Position numbers and translations under genes: made by a program. From NCBI GenBank assembly GCA_013397795.1, contig VZTJ01001391.1, positions 1,369,349-1,433,348 of the forward strand: a stretch of DNA of 64,000 nt. The letters run 5' to 3'. Below, piece by piece: positions 12,691-25,670 of the stretch. Numbering within the stretch: position 1 is the stretch's first letter; every line of letters starts with the position of its first letter. Below the pieces are notes generated by a model. It searched no databases and was not told the origin of the DNA. It saw only the letters and a list, made by a program, of their open reading frames with translations. Source of the DNA: Orthonyx spaldingii (taxonomy: Eukaryota; Chordata; Aves; Passeriformes; Orthonychidae).

Positions 12691-15600
12691 TCTGCTGAGT
12701 AAAGGCACCTACTATGCCACATTAACAGTGTCTCTGTATATTTAAAATTCATCTTCTCAGAGAATATGCAGTTGCAGTGAGAATAGGATTATGTCCTTTC
12801 AGTTCTGTCTATCCTTTAGAAGCTTAAAAAACACTACTTTTGCAGTTAACAGCTGCCCCAGTGCAGCGTGGATGAAGTAAAGTAGTCTCTAGGTTTTCTG
12901 TGAAAAAGTTAAAAATTTACCATCTCAGTTATCGCCTGTTAAGCAGCCTGCAGGTTTAGAAGCATTCAAGTAGATTTTAGTGCGTGTGTTATGTAGCCAG
13001 GATCATTCACATTAAATACAATGTGTGTATATTATCTGCCCTGAAAAAATGAAGCCTGTCCTAGATACAGGAGTCATATGCATCATCATGTAATCTTGAC
13101 AGATATTTTTTTGAAGTTCTGTCAGTATTCATCAACAGAAAGGTAGGATAAGTAAAGCAAGTCATAATTAAGATTGCTAGTCACGAGCGATTTCTATGTC
13201 CATAAGCTGATGTCTTAGTGAGGTGTTAGAGATAGTTGTACAACAGTCACTGTGCCCTCCATCAGGTAAGATAAATTTGGTACATTTTTCTGATGGTATT
13301 GAATCCAGAAGTGTAATGGCTTTACACACTGCTATGCAGATACAGTTAGGAAATGTTGCCCTGTTTTGGAAATACCACAGCTACTTCAGTCACCTGCTAA
13401 AGCAGTAACAGAAATGGAGCAGAGATTGGATATATAGTCAGAATAAATTCATAGTTTATGAATAGTTTAATAAAGTCAGTTCTTGGTGCTGACTGCAGGC
13501 AGTTTTTGAGATGCATTAATGTAGTCTTTCCTGACTTCAGATCATTCAGTATGTATATGTCTGCTCTATAACGATAAACCTTTAGAGGAAGAAAACCTTA
13601 ATTTTAGGGATTCTTTTATCCTTAACGATTCTTTAGTTATTGGATAATACAAAAATGCAAATTACAAAAGTACTGCTTAGGTTCTGTATGCAGGTGTGTT
13701 AATGGTAGGGTAACTCAAATGAATTTCAGATTTGGAGGAACTGACAGGGAGAGAAGAGGCAGTCTAGCTTTCATACGATTAGAAATTGCATTAAAATCTG
13801 TTTCATCATCCTGCTGCTAGACTCACAAGTTTGTGATGTTGCCTGTGATGTGAATTGTTTGGCTGAAGTCCATTTCCTTTTCTGTTGCCATTGCTGTTGC
13901 TGGCAACTCAAGTGTGCTTGAGAAGACATTTTGATATTTTCAAAAAGCACTGTGAGATAACATGGTGTCATATGCTTTTCAACAAATACCTGTGCGAAAT
14001 GCAGAGACACCAGCAGTAAAGTAGTCAGGTCACAGGTCACACCGAGGACTGTATTGTGCTGTGTAAATATCGCAGCAGAATAAACACAGAAGCATAAAAA
14101 CTATCCTTGGATTTGGCCAAAGTGTATGTGTGTCTCTGTCTGTGGGGCTAGTAAATAAGTAACTCAAGGCTTTTTTAATCTCAGTCTAGTCCATGTCAGG
14201 AAGCATTTGATGGGGATTTTGGGAAGGCTGCATTGCTTTCATTGATGTCAAAGTCAGCAAAATAAAGCATTGGCAGATATTTTAAAGATGGTAGATACAT
14301 ATTCTAGCAAAACTATTCAGAAGTTGTTTAGGGTACTGCACAAAACTGTTTTCTGAGCTGGTATAAAGAAAGTAGCGAACTTGATAGGCAAGAATTTATG
14401 TGTTTAGGGTTCTTCTGAACCAGACGCTTAATAAGCAATTTCTACCAGTGAATACTTTATGTAGCTCTTTATCTTTACTTAGCAAGAAGGGAAGGTTACA
14501 TTTAAACCTACTTTGAAACCTGCTTGTATTCAGTGATGCTACCTCTTAAAGTTAGTCCTAGATGGATTAGGGCTCCTTGGGGAGATATGTGTATTCTAAC
14601 TTTTACATCACTGAATGATGGTGTGGCTTTGTCAGGTTGTGGCAATAGTAAAATGCTGCATTATATTCTATCTCTTTGTCATATTTTTCAGTCATGTTGG
14701 TAGTGTATGGTTTCAAAGACAGGGGGCTGCCAGATCAAATCAGAACAGTTCCATAAAAGAAACACATGTAGGCATCAATCTCCATGATGTTCGTGGATTT
14801 AGTGGGTAGCTGTTGGCACATACTGGCTTCAGTCTTGCCTCCCGTCCAGCGAGAGAAGGAAGACTACCAGGAATACTGCTTAAGGAAACAGTAATGCTAA
14901 CAACAGATTGAGAAACTCTGAAAGGGCAAGCTGGAGAAAACTTCAGCAAAGGGAGGTATTTTCAAGGAGGGAGGAGCAGGAAATGAAGATTTGCAATTAA
15001 AAGTGAATTAAAGATTCTAAACAATAAACATTAGATTTTTGAGTATTTTTTTGGATTATGCAAAAAAATGCACTCCTCTCCCTCTTGTTCACATTATAGT
15101 TTGCTTTCCTGGGGCAGCCGTGGTGCTTCCATGCTGGTCGTATTAAGTCCAAGGAAAATAAAAAGCGTTTTAAGGCAGCCAAATGGAATTCTAGAATTGA
15201 TCCAGGAAACATTTTTTATTTGCCCCTAGCTAGAGAAGCTGCTTACTAGCATTTAAAATGCTTATCATACCTCACCAAAATGCAATTGCCATCAGAGGCT
15301 AAAAGTTAAATCAGCCATCCAGACATGGGTTTCTTCTGCATCTCACAAGACAGTGTCAACAATCCCTTCCATTTCAATTCTTGTTTCTCTTTTGTGAGAT
15401 GCTTTAAGCCTTAGCTAATGTGTTTTTGTATTCTCTAAAGCGTTCTGAAGTACAGTTGGAGAAAGCCAGTGTTCCAGCTGGCATAGCCAACTTCAGATGC
15501 AGCTGAAACAGGGCAGCCGGGCCTAAATATGTGTTTCTGAATTAAGGAATTATTAAATAACTTACATAAGCATCACTAGGAGTAAGACATTTCTTACCTT

Positions 15601-15709
15601 TCTGCACATTGACCCAACCATGAAGGAGCTGCACTATTCCATGGCCTGTTGCTGGATCACTGCATCCATCAGAGGGATACTGCAGGCACCTGGGATGGTA
15701 ACCTCTTAA

Positions 15710-15945
15710 AATACTATTAGGAAGTCTTTCTCTACCAGGAGGGTGGTGAAACACTGGAACAGGCTTTTCTAGAGAGGTGGTCAATGCCCAGGCCTGTCAG
15801 TGTTCTAGAGGCATTTGAACAATGCCCTTAATAACAGGCTTTAACTTTTGCTCAGATCTGAGTTAGTCACTGACTTGGACAGGATGATTGTTCTAAGTCC
15901 CTTTTGACTGAAATGTCTTGCTCCATTCTACTCATATCTAAGTCA
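15710..15945 (+). mobile_element. CR1 LINE 3' end (diverged subfamily)
   Basis: The block reads in the sense orientation through the CR1 tail: 'attaggaagtctttctctacc', 'gagggtggtgaaacactggaacaggc', 'gagaggtggtcaatgccc' and 'ttggacaggatgattgttctaagtccctttt', ending near an ATTCT-like tail. This ending resembles the CR1 subfamilies whose tail is TTCTA-rich rather than the ATTCTATG type. It is 5'-truncated, as is usual for CR1. There is no coding capacity. Confidence 0.8.
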
Positions 15946-18900
15946 GGCAGAAGTGTTCTCTCAGAGCCCCATGGCTCTTTAAGCACCTTGCCTTATATCC
16001 TTTAATTTCTCTATGGCAATAACCCTTAGCCCTTAATTTTCAGCCCTCTTCATTCCCAGTTCAGTCTGCTGAACATTACTAAAACCGTAACCATATCTCT
16101 GCTCCAGTGAGTTCATCAACACATTTTGCACATGGCTTTGCACAGCCCTCCATTCAGCTGGGCTGAATTTAAGCCAGCAGCCTAGCACTGAAGAGCTTTT
16201 TTTTGTTCCCTGTTACCAGTATAACCGCCAGAAAATTAAGAACAAAACAGAGGAAGTACTAATGATATTAATTATAGTTCTTCCTCCTCCCTTCCTATCT
16301 CCACAATGAAGAAATAATAATAAACCCTATCTTTCTAAAATTTACTGAATATAGTTATTTGCACTTCCATAATGACTCATTGAATCACTTCTTTTAAGAG
16401 ATTGATAATTGATTATTTTTATTCCCTTCACCTACAGTTACCATCCTGAGGAATTCTTCTAAACTGGATGTCCTATCCTGAAAAATCCTAACATAAGGAA
16501 AGAAAGATCCTATATTAATTGATCCTCTGATTGATCACTTTGCTTTTCAAAGTTTTATGGAGTTCATTAGAATAGCAAAGGACTCTTATTGTGAAAGCAT
16601 AAATATTGTTGCCAACAGTGACACATTAGAAAACCATCAAAAACATCAGAAGATAAACCAAATTGTTTTCACTGGCTTATTTCATGAACAGTATACGTCA
16701 ACCTGCACTACCAACACTAAAGTATACATTTTCCTTTTTTAGTACAGTTCATTTAAATATAAAACTCGTAAGCTTTTGCTTCAGTCATATCATGCTCTGG
16801 ATTTGTATTAGGGTATAATCTGCAGTAAAATTTACTCATCATTTACTATTTGCTTCTCTCTTTGAATTTTGATTCAGTGGATCAGTTCTCGGCTTTTTCA
16901 GCAAAATGAACTTTATGGTAGGCGACAAACTTATAGCCAAAGTGTTGTGTGGGGTTTTGATTACTCAGGAGACTTACACTCCATTCCTAGTTTTGACAAA
17001 GGCTTCCTCTGCATCTTTAGGTTTGCCAAAGATTTAGCAAAGCTTTGTGCATGTTGGTACTTTATTGACAGCTGAGGACTAAATTCAGAAAGGTTATTCG
17101 GATGAAACGTGCTTTGGGTCGTGATTTCCTTTTGGGTTAGCTTCCCCATCACTAAAATGGACTATTGGTATAACCTTTAGTATTGTACTTACAGACTGTG
17201 AGCTTTTTAGATCAGGAATTCTCTCCTGTTTTTGTACAAGTGTTCAGTAGTTTAGTAAAAAGGGGACTCTAGTCTTGGAAGGTTTACATATAGACTGCAG
17301 TGTTCTGGTTGAGCAAGTAACTTTGATTGTGTCACCATTACCCCACAGACAGTTGTTTTACATTACAGTGAAAATGCAGCATCCTTCCACTAACAGTTCA
17401 TACATGTAAACAAAATTAGGAACTGAAGTATGTGTGTCACATTTGGAATTTATCTATAAGCACAACATAAATTTTCTCATAATGATGCAATTATAATGTT
17501 GTTTCTTATTTGGGTTACTCTTTATAGCCCTGTTTGTTTGTTAACAGGGCTCTATGTAGCACTGAAGATAGGTTACATCACATAATGTGTACTTTAGTTT
17601 AAAAAGCAGAAATAAGCATATTTTTATCTAATAAGTACTTCTAATATACCTTGAAATTGAATCACATCACTCAGCATCGACAGTACTTTAAATATTACAT
17701 TCTTAAGAGATTATGTTCTGGAGCCTGCATTAGTGGCATTACAATCTTTTTTTGCTTTCAGTAGACTAATAAAATTGTAATATGAAATGCTTGTTTTTCC
17801 TGAATTGTAAGAATGGTAAGACTGCAGATGATAGAGCAGTAGAGGTACCATGAAGTAATTATAAGATGTTTATGAAATCACTGCTGAAATGCCTTTTCCC
17901 TCACTATCCTAGATGTATTCTGCCATCCCTCTCAAGCTTCAGATTTCATTCTGATTTGATGAGGCACAAGGTCTCTTCTTAGCCTTCTTGGGAAACTGGC
18001 TGCATTTACAGTGTCCTGCAAGATGACATTTTCAGATGCTCCTTGAGCCACAATCCTGCATCAGCCCTATGCTGCCAATATGTGTGCCTCACTAGGCCAT
18101 GGGGGAAAGCATGTGGCTGTCACCTCTTTAAAAATGCTGTGGCAGAACCAGGGCATCCTTCTCTTCTCATTTACGGGGCTGGCTGTGCTGTCACATCACT
18201 TACTGGAGCCCTTCCAGGAGGAAGGACATATTACACAAGAACTTCACAAGAAATTCTACATTTAGAACAACCATGAATGTGTCGTCAACCAAATCAAAGC
18301 TTCCCTCACCCCACAGCCATCAATAAAATGCTGTTCAAGCAGACCATCAGACTGCATGAGACTCTACGTGCATACCTTGCACACATCCACACAGTCCTTT
18401 AGCCTTCAGAAGCTATTCACCCTGAATAGTGGCTAACTCACACTTTAATGGTGCCATCCAGTTGCTGGCATCACAACAGGTGTGTGAGCCAAAACCACCC
18501 CATGACTGACCTTTATCAAGTAAAGGTGCATCAATTTTGACCCAATGGTAGCACAGCCATTAGGGTGACTTGTGTCACCCTAAGAAAACACACAGCTTCA
18601 TCTTACCTTTGCTTGGTTAGATAACATTTCTTGGTTCTGTTTTCCAGACCAGGTTCTCCTTAGGCATTCAGATGTTTCATGTCTAGATCTACTGGTTGCT
18701 TGAACTGCAAACTGAAGAACCAGAGTTCTGTGTTTATTTCCCGGTCAGATAATCCCACTTCACCTTTTTCCCACCCTCAAGTTTTATTCTCTTCCTCATT
18801 AAGATCAGACAGCTAAGAAATCTTACAGGATAAGATGTTAGTGACTCTCCTTCCTAATTCCCTTGGCCCTTCTTTCTTTAAACTTGTGCTGTAGGAAGGA

Positions 18901-21701
18901 CTCCCTTACCCATGTCTTAGTGTTAGATGTCTTTAACGAAGGGGAAAAGGTAAATCCTGACAGCTCTTAGTCCTCAGAAGGGAGTGGGAAGTGAGTTCTT
19001 ACTACTTGGAGTCAGTGGTTTGGACAGGTGCGTAATCTGATTGTATTGGATACAGTGAATAGACATTTTAAAAGTATTTGGACAATCTCCAAAGCTAACT
19101 TCAGCATAGAGCCAAGAATTTCAGTGTTGGAAAGGCTTGCCTGACAAGATTGGAGGCAAGGGATGTATCTCTAATATCCATGTGTGGAGTACTGGGGGTG
19201 GGAGGGAGGGTTGCTGTGCTTTGTTTAAGGCAATGGCTCAATATCTGGTCAGACACCCTCAGATGTTACTTGGATGCAGCATTCTCTGGTGGAGCTCAGT
19301 GTCATATAGCATCAAATGTTGCCAAATACCCAGTAAAAATGTGGCATTGTTAGCCTGTTGAAACTTAACTTCTTTGGGAAGCTCCAGATTATATTTTTGT
19401 TTTGTTCTAAGTTTTTTATTTTTCACTCTACCAGTCTCTTGGGGAGACATGAGCAACTGAGACCGTGGGTTCCCTTCTTTTTTCAGAAATTCCAACACAG
19501 TTTGGAGGTCTCTTGACAAGAGGGATTTTCTCTGGCCAACTTTGGGAGGCCTTTAGTTGATTGTAGGAAAGGGTGGAGAGGGATGACATTTCTGACGTTA
19601 TTTCTGATGTCATTTTCTGATGTTTTCCTTATGATAGTGTCTTCACTTTGTCAAGTGCTGTCAGATATTAGTAAAAGTCAAATCTTTACATATATGAGGC
19701 AGTGTGGACCTGTATGTGAATTTTCAGAATTTAAACACCATTGTAAGACTGAAGAGATAGTATTCCAATTGGATGCTTTAACCACAGCAGTCATAAAGAG
19801 CAAGCTAATGTGAATGTGGATCTGCCCATAATAAATAATCATTGCAATTTGACAGCTTCATGGCTTAGGCTTAAAGATTAGTCAGAGCTCTTTTAGCTAT
19901 CCTTTTCTCTTTACACCCCTAATTACATCTAATGTGAAAAGATAGGAAAAAGGAAGTTCATGCATGTTAAACCCCTCAGCATTACCATATGTATCTCAGC
20001 AAAGATGGAAGGAAATCCCTGACGTGACGGAGAATTTTTTGAATGGCGATCATACCTGTAACTTTATATATGGAAACTCTTAATTTGTGTTGCACTGCCT
20101 TTCCCTTTTACCAGGAAGATTATAAAAAGCTGTGAATCAAGCCTCTAGTTCTCTCCCTCTGTGCAGGCTTAACTCCTCAAAACTTCCTCCTCAAATGTCA
20201 TTTGAGAACAAATCCTAGTTTGTCTGTGTCTAGCCTTCTTTCTTAACAGCTCCCTGTTTCCACCCTGGTTTTCAGAGATGCCAAAAATGTTGTGATTTTC
20301 CTGCTCAAAAGACCTTACATGCCGAGTAATTCTTCTTCTCAGCAATGCTTACTTACCAGATGACTCAGTAACTTCCAAAAGCTTCATGCTGCTCTTCCTT
20401 CCTCTCATCTTCGCACTGCGTAGTGATGCATATGCTTCTGGCATCTGTAAAAACACTGTATCTGCCTAGCACAGTTAGAGCCTCCTTTAAACTCAAAAGC
20501 AGAAAAATGCATGCAGACATTCTTCTCTGGGCACAGAATTTCTGCAGTACATAAAGCACAGATAAGCCTCACTTAGAGAAGCGTAGAAAAATCAAAGGAA
20601 AGTTGTGGTACTAGCAAGGATAGAAGTGGAGAAATAGGTGCAGTGTATTTTTCAGAAGCCAATTTTGAAAATACAGGAAGATTGTTGGCAGTTCTTTGTT
20701 CAGAGAGCTCCCCAGCTTCTGACTTCTTAGGGAAACTGATCCTGGAATCTGAGATGTAACCTTTAGGAAGTAAAACAGAAAACACTGCCTGCAATACATA
20801 CTGATTTACAGCAATTTTGTTTCTTCAACAGTGTTTGCTCAAGTCTTACCATTAAACAGTTAAATCTGCCAACCAAAACTTGGAGCAGAGCATGTCAGCC
20901 ACTTTGTGTTTATGTTAACAGCTGTATGGATATGCACTCTGATAAGTGAGTCCTAGTGGTGAATGGGTGCGTGGGTGTTTAGCTAGAATTTGGGGAGAGG
21001 ATGTTCTTCACACTTGCTGCTCTGTAAGTATTTTCCTAGTGAATAGAAGAGAATTTGTATTCCTGCCTTCTAAGTAGGAATTATATTAGTGACTAGAGTG
21101 GTTAACCTGGGTCTTCATAGGGAACTGATTGGATCTGGCAGACAAAGCCAGCATGTGAGAGTCCAAGGCACATATATGTGTATGTAAGACAAGCTGACAT
21201 CCCCCCAAAGGGGGGAGAAAACAATTCAAGTCCTTTTTCCTGTAGCTTATAAGAATAGAAGAGATATTTCATTCTGATGGTTAATTACCTACATATCAAA
21301 CAGGTGCTCTGATCATGAGAAGTTAAACCAATTAGGGTAATTAAGCAAAACACACCTCAAAATATGCTTCTCAGAAAAGGAATGATAGATGATGTAAGGT
21401 TAGTCAGTCTTCAGTCACTCAGACTTCACTCAGGAACAGTTAACATCCTGTGGCTCTTTGAAAAGCTGAGGATATAGAGTGACTGAGCCAAGTTAGTAAG
21501 TAGTCCCAACAATTATCAAAAAACTCCAGTAACTCCAGTGACTGAGCAGTTTGGAGCAAATCACTGTGGATGTCAATGAATTGTTGGTAACATATACCCC
21601 TGCCTGCATTTTAGCAAAGCAGTGCAATCTGACATCCCAGTGCAATAGTTTTACTGTGAACTTTGTTTTGATCTTAATATTTCTATTACACTATTTTTCA
21701 G

Positions 21702-22363
21702 GCCCTGATTATATCAAGCAAAAATTTCAAGAAGGAATGGATGCAAAAGATAAATCTGAAGATAAAGTTCAGGAGAAACCACCCACCCCAAAAGAGTCAC
21801 CTCACTTTTATCGAAAAGGTACTACACCCCCTCGAACCCCAGAAGCAAGTCCAAGGCATAGTCCTCCTCGTTCTTCTGAGACTTCTCCTTCAAAACAGCT
21901 GAAAAGGCAAAGCTCCACTTCTGGGGCAAGACTCAGTCAAGAAAAAAAGCTTTTAGCCACTGAGAATATAACACCCACAACTAACAAGCCTTTGTATTCA
22001 AAAGCACCAGTGAAGGAGGAAGTAGCTGGGAAACACCAGCCAAAGTTTTCAGTTCAGCACAATCCCAGCAGCACAGAGAATGGGGAGCTGCATGGTCACT
22101 ACCATGGCTATTATGTAAAAATGAATCCATCAGTGCTTCCACAGGAGCTCAGGGAAGAAGATGAATATGCCAACCCTTCACCATCAACACTTGCACGGAT
22201 ACCACCCTCTCAGAAGCCAAGTCCTGCTAGATCTGGGGGTAAGCCAGATGCCAAAGAAAACAAACCTGACATAAAAATTAAGAAAACAGAATTTGCTGCA
22301 CCAAAGAACCCAGCTAATAATGAGTCACATTCAGCAATGGAGAAAGAAGTAGGAAACAGCACG
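21702..22363 (+). CDS. JPH1: Junctophilin-1, exon 4 (divergent region)
   Basis: The exon lies between CTATTTTTCAG and a strong donor ACG|GTAAGT. The first two bases complete the glycine codon from exon 3, and then 220 codons run from PDYIKQKFQEGMDAK to EKEVGNST, ending on a codon boundary. Recognisable JPH1 landmarks are EKPPTPKESPHFYRKGTTPP near the start, a proline/serine-rich stretch (PEASPRHSPPRSSETSP), GARLSQEKK, then NGELHGHYHGYYVKMNPS, and a lysine-rich end (KENKPDIKIKKTEF, APKNPANNES). From memory these match mammalian JPH1 better than JPH2, JPH3 or JPH4. Many SP/TP sites could be phosphorylated, which is an inference. The 'divergent region' varies between family members and lies between the helix and the membrane anchor. 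The frame is open on both sides: 50 codons upstream, and 41 codons past the donor. Confidence 0.95.
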
Positions 22364-23067
22364 GTAAGTACTGCAAGTAATCTTTTCACTTCCACTGCCC
22401 TTTTTCCTCCAAGTGCTGAGCTGTGCAACCTAAGCACAGGCAAAGCTCACTTCTGTCAAATCTTCATCTGGATACAGTCTGCTAGCTAAAACCCACTATT
22501 CCAGACTGGAGTGAGGAAAAAATTTTCCAGTCCTTCAAATTATCTTTTTTGTAAACTGGGAAGAGACAGCTGACAGCCAGATACTGACAGACTTCTGAAC
22601 CATGAGACCCTATTGCATCCATAAACACAAAAGTGTGCTACTGTGTGCATTAGGCTGTGTATGTATATACAAATAGGTGTGGTTTGCATGGGTGTACATA
22701 CATACTTGCAGTTACATGTACATATATATACATATATTCCCACCCAAAAAAAGTCCCCCAGCGTTGTACTTCTGTAGATAATTGGGCAGTACTGGAAGTT
22801 AGACACACGCTCTTCCCCAAAGGTCTGCTTTTGACTGCTGTTGGAGACAGGATGCTGGCCTGTGGTCTGACCCACTCCAGACAACCTCCCACTTTCATCT
22901 TCTCCATGTTGATTGTGGCCTCTACAAACAGGCAGTTTGAACCAAAATGCATACTGTTTTAAAATGCATACATCTAACAATGCTTATGTTTTACAGTGAT
23001 GTGAAAAATTCTATTTTTCATCAGGAAATAGAGTTTTAAAACTACCTATTCAGATCAGTGTGAATCT

Positions 23068-23100
23068 TAATTTCATTATTATTTAAAAATAATGAAATTA
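23068..23100. repeat. Perfect 13-bp inverted repeat, AT-rich
   Basis: The left arm TAATTTCATTATT (23068-23080) and the right arm AATAATGAAATTA (23088-23100) are exact reverse complements around a 7-nt loop. It sits in intron 4 of JPH1. It could extrude as a hairpin or be the remnant of a small inverted-repeat element. No TA target duplication or conserved terminal motif is evident. Confidence 0.8.
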
Positions 23101-23729
23101 TCAATAGCTATGCAAAAAAGGAGTGATGACTAGTAGCATTTCTATTCCATGTTAGAAGAAAAAGCCAGGGTATGAAATTCAGGATCTCTGATGATGATTC
23201 TGTGATTTTTGGGACAAGAAAAACTCAGGAAAGCATTAGTTGTAGATCTAAAGTTAACCTTTAGTGAATGAAGAGGTCTAAATAATTGTAATAATGTTTC
23301 TCTTTTATAAGCATTATTTTTTGTCATTTTTGGTGGTACTCTACAAAACAAATAGTGTGTCATTATTGATGGGATAAACAGAATTACCTATTTAAAGAGA
23401 TCCAGATAGCCTAGTACTGATTGCAGGCAAAACACTTGAATAATTGACACCAACCAACATGAATTGTAAATGGTCCTGTCAAACAAGTTTGACATCTTCA
23501 GGTGTGACAGAAGAATCATATCCTCATAAAGAAGGTCACTTGATTTGCTTTTACGTGGTCATGTATTCTGACAAGGAAACTATAGTGGTGCAAAGACAAA
23601 ATGTCACATTCAAAGAATTTTTTTTAACTGATTGATGGTTCTCAAAAAGTAATTAGAAAACCATCAGTTGTTTGATATTATTCTGATGAGGTCATACTTG
23701 CATTAATTCTGTTACTCTGTCATTTATTA

Positions 23730-24370
23730 ATGACATGCAAGAGGACATAAGAATATTACTCATGAAGTTTATAGAAGATGCAGAGACCAGGAAAGTGGTC
23801 TGTAATGAAGGCAAATACAAGCTGATGCAAATCAGCTGCTAAGAAGGCTGCAAGTATAATTATCCATGGGCAGCACAGCAAAATATAATATTGTAGATGA
23901 AAGATAATTAATAGAGCCTGGCCATGCAGGATCAGAACTGGAAAAGGTTGGTGGATCAGGAGCAAGAGAGGCAACTGAACATGAGCTCCCAGTCTGCTGC
24001 TGTTGTTCAGAGATGTTAATATAATCCTTATATTTATCAACAGAAAAGATTAAGCAAGAGTACATGGGAGTCTGTTCTGTCTGCTTTTGGCACAGGTGCA
24101 ACCACTTCTGGAATAAAATATAGCGTCCATAAATCAGGGATTTTAAATTAAAAAAAAAAAAAAAAAAAAAAAACCTTGAGGGGAAGTCCCACAAAGAGCT
24201 GCAAGAATGATTAAAGCATATCTTACAATGAAAGATTCAGGGTACAAAAAACCATGACATACTAGATCACTTTCAATAAGTATACTTTATAAAACAGTTT
24301 CCCAGGCTAACAAGCAGAGGTGTAAGAAGATCCAGCAGCTAGAAAGATTCAGATCAAAGTCTTAAGTTGC
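23730..24370 (+). mobile_element. Old CR1/L3-type LINE fragment with internal A run
   Basis: In the sense orientation I can follow degenerate CR1/L3 landmarks. They are 'ctgaacatgagctcccagtctgctgctg' (the usual 'gaacatgagccagcagtgtgc'), then 'tctgcttttggcacaggtgcaaccacttctgg' (the 'ctggtcaggccacatctggag' block), then 'aaagagctgcaagaatgattaaagc' and 'tacaatgaaagattcagg'. A run of 24 A at 24150-24173 interrupts the consensus order, so it is an internal expansion rather than the tail of a processed transcript. The element is diverged and non-coding. Edges are uncertain. Confidence 0.6.
24150..24173 (+). repeat. Poly-A run (24 A)
   Basis: A pure run of 24 A. CR1/L3-like sequence continues on both sides, so it is best read as replication-slippage expansion inside an old LINE fragment. 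Confidence 0.95.
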
Positions 24371-25376
24371 TTTTAATGATCTTAATTAAATGTGCCATCA
24401 AATTTCAGATGCTGGGGTTTTGGAGCCATTGCTGAATAGTTCAATAATGAGTCTTTTGTCAAGATGATATTCTCTAGTTCTGCAGGAAGCTTTTATTCTG
24501 TTTTGTGCGGATCAAAGTAGATGTTCACAGAGGTTTTATAATCTGCAAATCTGTATTACAGCTGATATCAGCCCTTTAACCTTTCAAATCTCACAGATAT
24601 GACTCCTATGTAGGGTAACACAAAGCTGACAGGCTTGTAAATGTTGAGCGACCATGTACAAATTTTAGGCTGAATTGGAATAGTTTGTTCAGCTCTGGTG
24701 AAAATAAGTGACTAGAAATAGTCTTTATTTTTCCTTCATTCCAAATAATATTGTAGAGCTGAGGGAGGCTTCATCTTAACAAGTAGGGTACCTGAACAAC
24801 AGTTTATTGACCTTCTAGAATAATCAGGATAAGGACCATGAACCTACAGCCTGTTACCACGAAAGGTGTAAAAGTGATGAGATATTGTGCATTAGCTGCT
24901 GTTTGTTCACTGATATTGCAGGTCATCTGGGAACTGTCCCTCTACTTCATTTGGAGCACCCTAATTGCTTTATTCTTATTGCTAGCAATTCAATATCGAA
25001 GGAAGATTGATTTTAGGAATTCATTTTTAATATAACATTATTTTAAGATATATGTAGATGTATGTGGGCGTTTTTCAAAGATGTCTTCTATATGTATATA
25101 AATTTGCCCTTGTAGACTAAATTTCCTAAATGCTTGTTTCTTCAAAATGCTGAAATGAGTAAAAAGGCTAAACTAATTAAAGCAAAAAAGAGTAGCCTAG
25201 TGGCCTAGCAGTCTGAGGGAGAAACAGAATGACTATTAACATGGCCTGGAGACTTTTAATTTTTAGTATCACCTTGCTTCAGAAAAACAGTAGCCTGTTC
25301 TGCAGTGCTCAACAGTGTGTTGGAATTAAGCAGTGACTAAGCTAAGAGTACACAGTTACTGAGGAGAAGCCAGATT

Positions 25377-25670
25377 CATGGAATCATAGAGTAGTTTGGG
25401 TTGGAAGAGACCTTAAAAGATCATCTAGTTGCAACCCTCCTGCTATATAGGGGCAGGGACACCTTCCACTAGATCAGGTTGCTCAGAGCCCCATCCAGTC
25501 TGGCCTTGAACATTTTCAGGAATGAGGCATCCATGGCTTCTCTGGGCAACCTGTTTCAGTGCCTCACCACCCTCACAGTAAAGAAATTTCTTCTTAATAC
25601 TAACCTAAACTTACTCTCTTTTAGTTTAAATCCATTCTTCCTTGTCCTAATTAATGTACTTCTCTTTATC
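25377..25670 (-). mobile_element. CR1 LINE 3' end, antisense
   Basis: It begins with 'catggaatcatagagtagtttgggttgg' and continues 'cttaaaagatcatctagtt', 'cttccactagatcaggttgctcagagcccc' and 'ctctgggcaacctgtttcagtgcctcaccaccctcacagtaaag'. This is the reverse complement of the well-known avian CR1 tail. The element is 5'-truncated on its own right-hand side near 25670. It lies antisense inside JPH1 intron 4. Confidence 0.95.

Larger units (their letters stand above)
4712..21701 (+). other. JPH1: JPH1 intron 3
   Basis: This intron of 16,990 bp runs from GTAACT at 4712 to TTTTTCAG ending at 21701. It splits a glycine codon after its first base. It holds one old CR1/L3-type piece (about 12500-12690) and one CR1 3' end (about 15710-15945). 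The rest is AT-rich sequence in which I recognise no genes, RNA genes or young mobile elements. The ORFs present are short and have no recognisable domains. Confidence 0.85.

Noticed and set aside
21551..21701. Upstream extension of JPH1 exon 4 (50 open codons)
   Set aside because: A strong acceptor precedes GPDYIK, where family similarity starts, and exon 3 joins there in phase.
24030..24173. Processed retropseudogene ending in a poly-A tail
   Set aside because: CR1/L3-like sequence continues in order on both sides of the A run, and birds have few processed pseudogenes.
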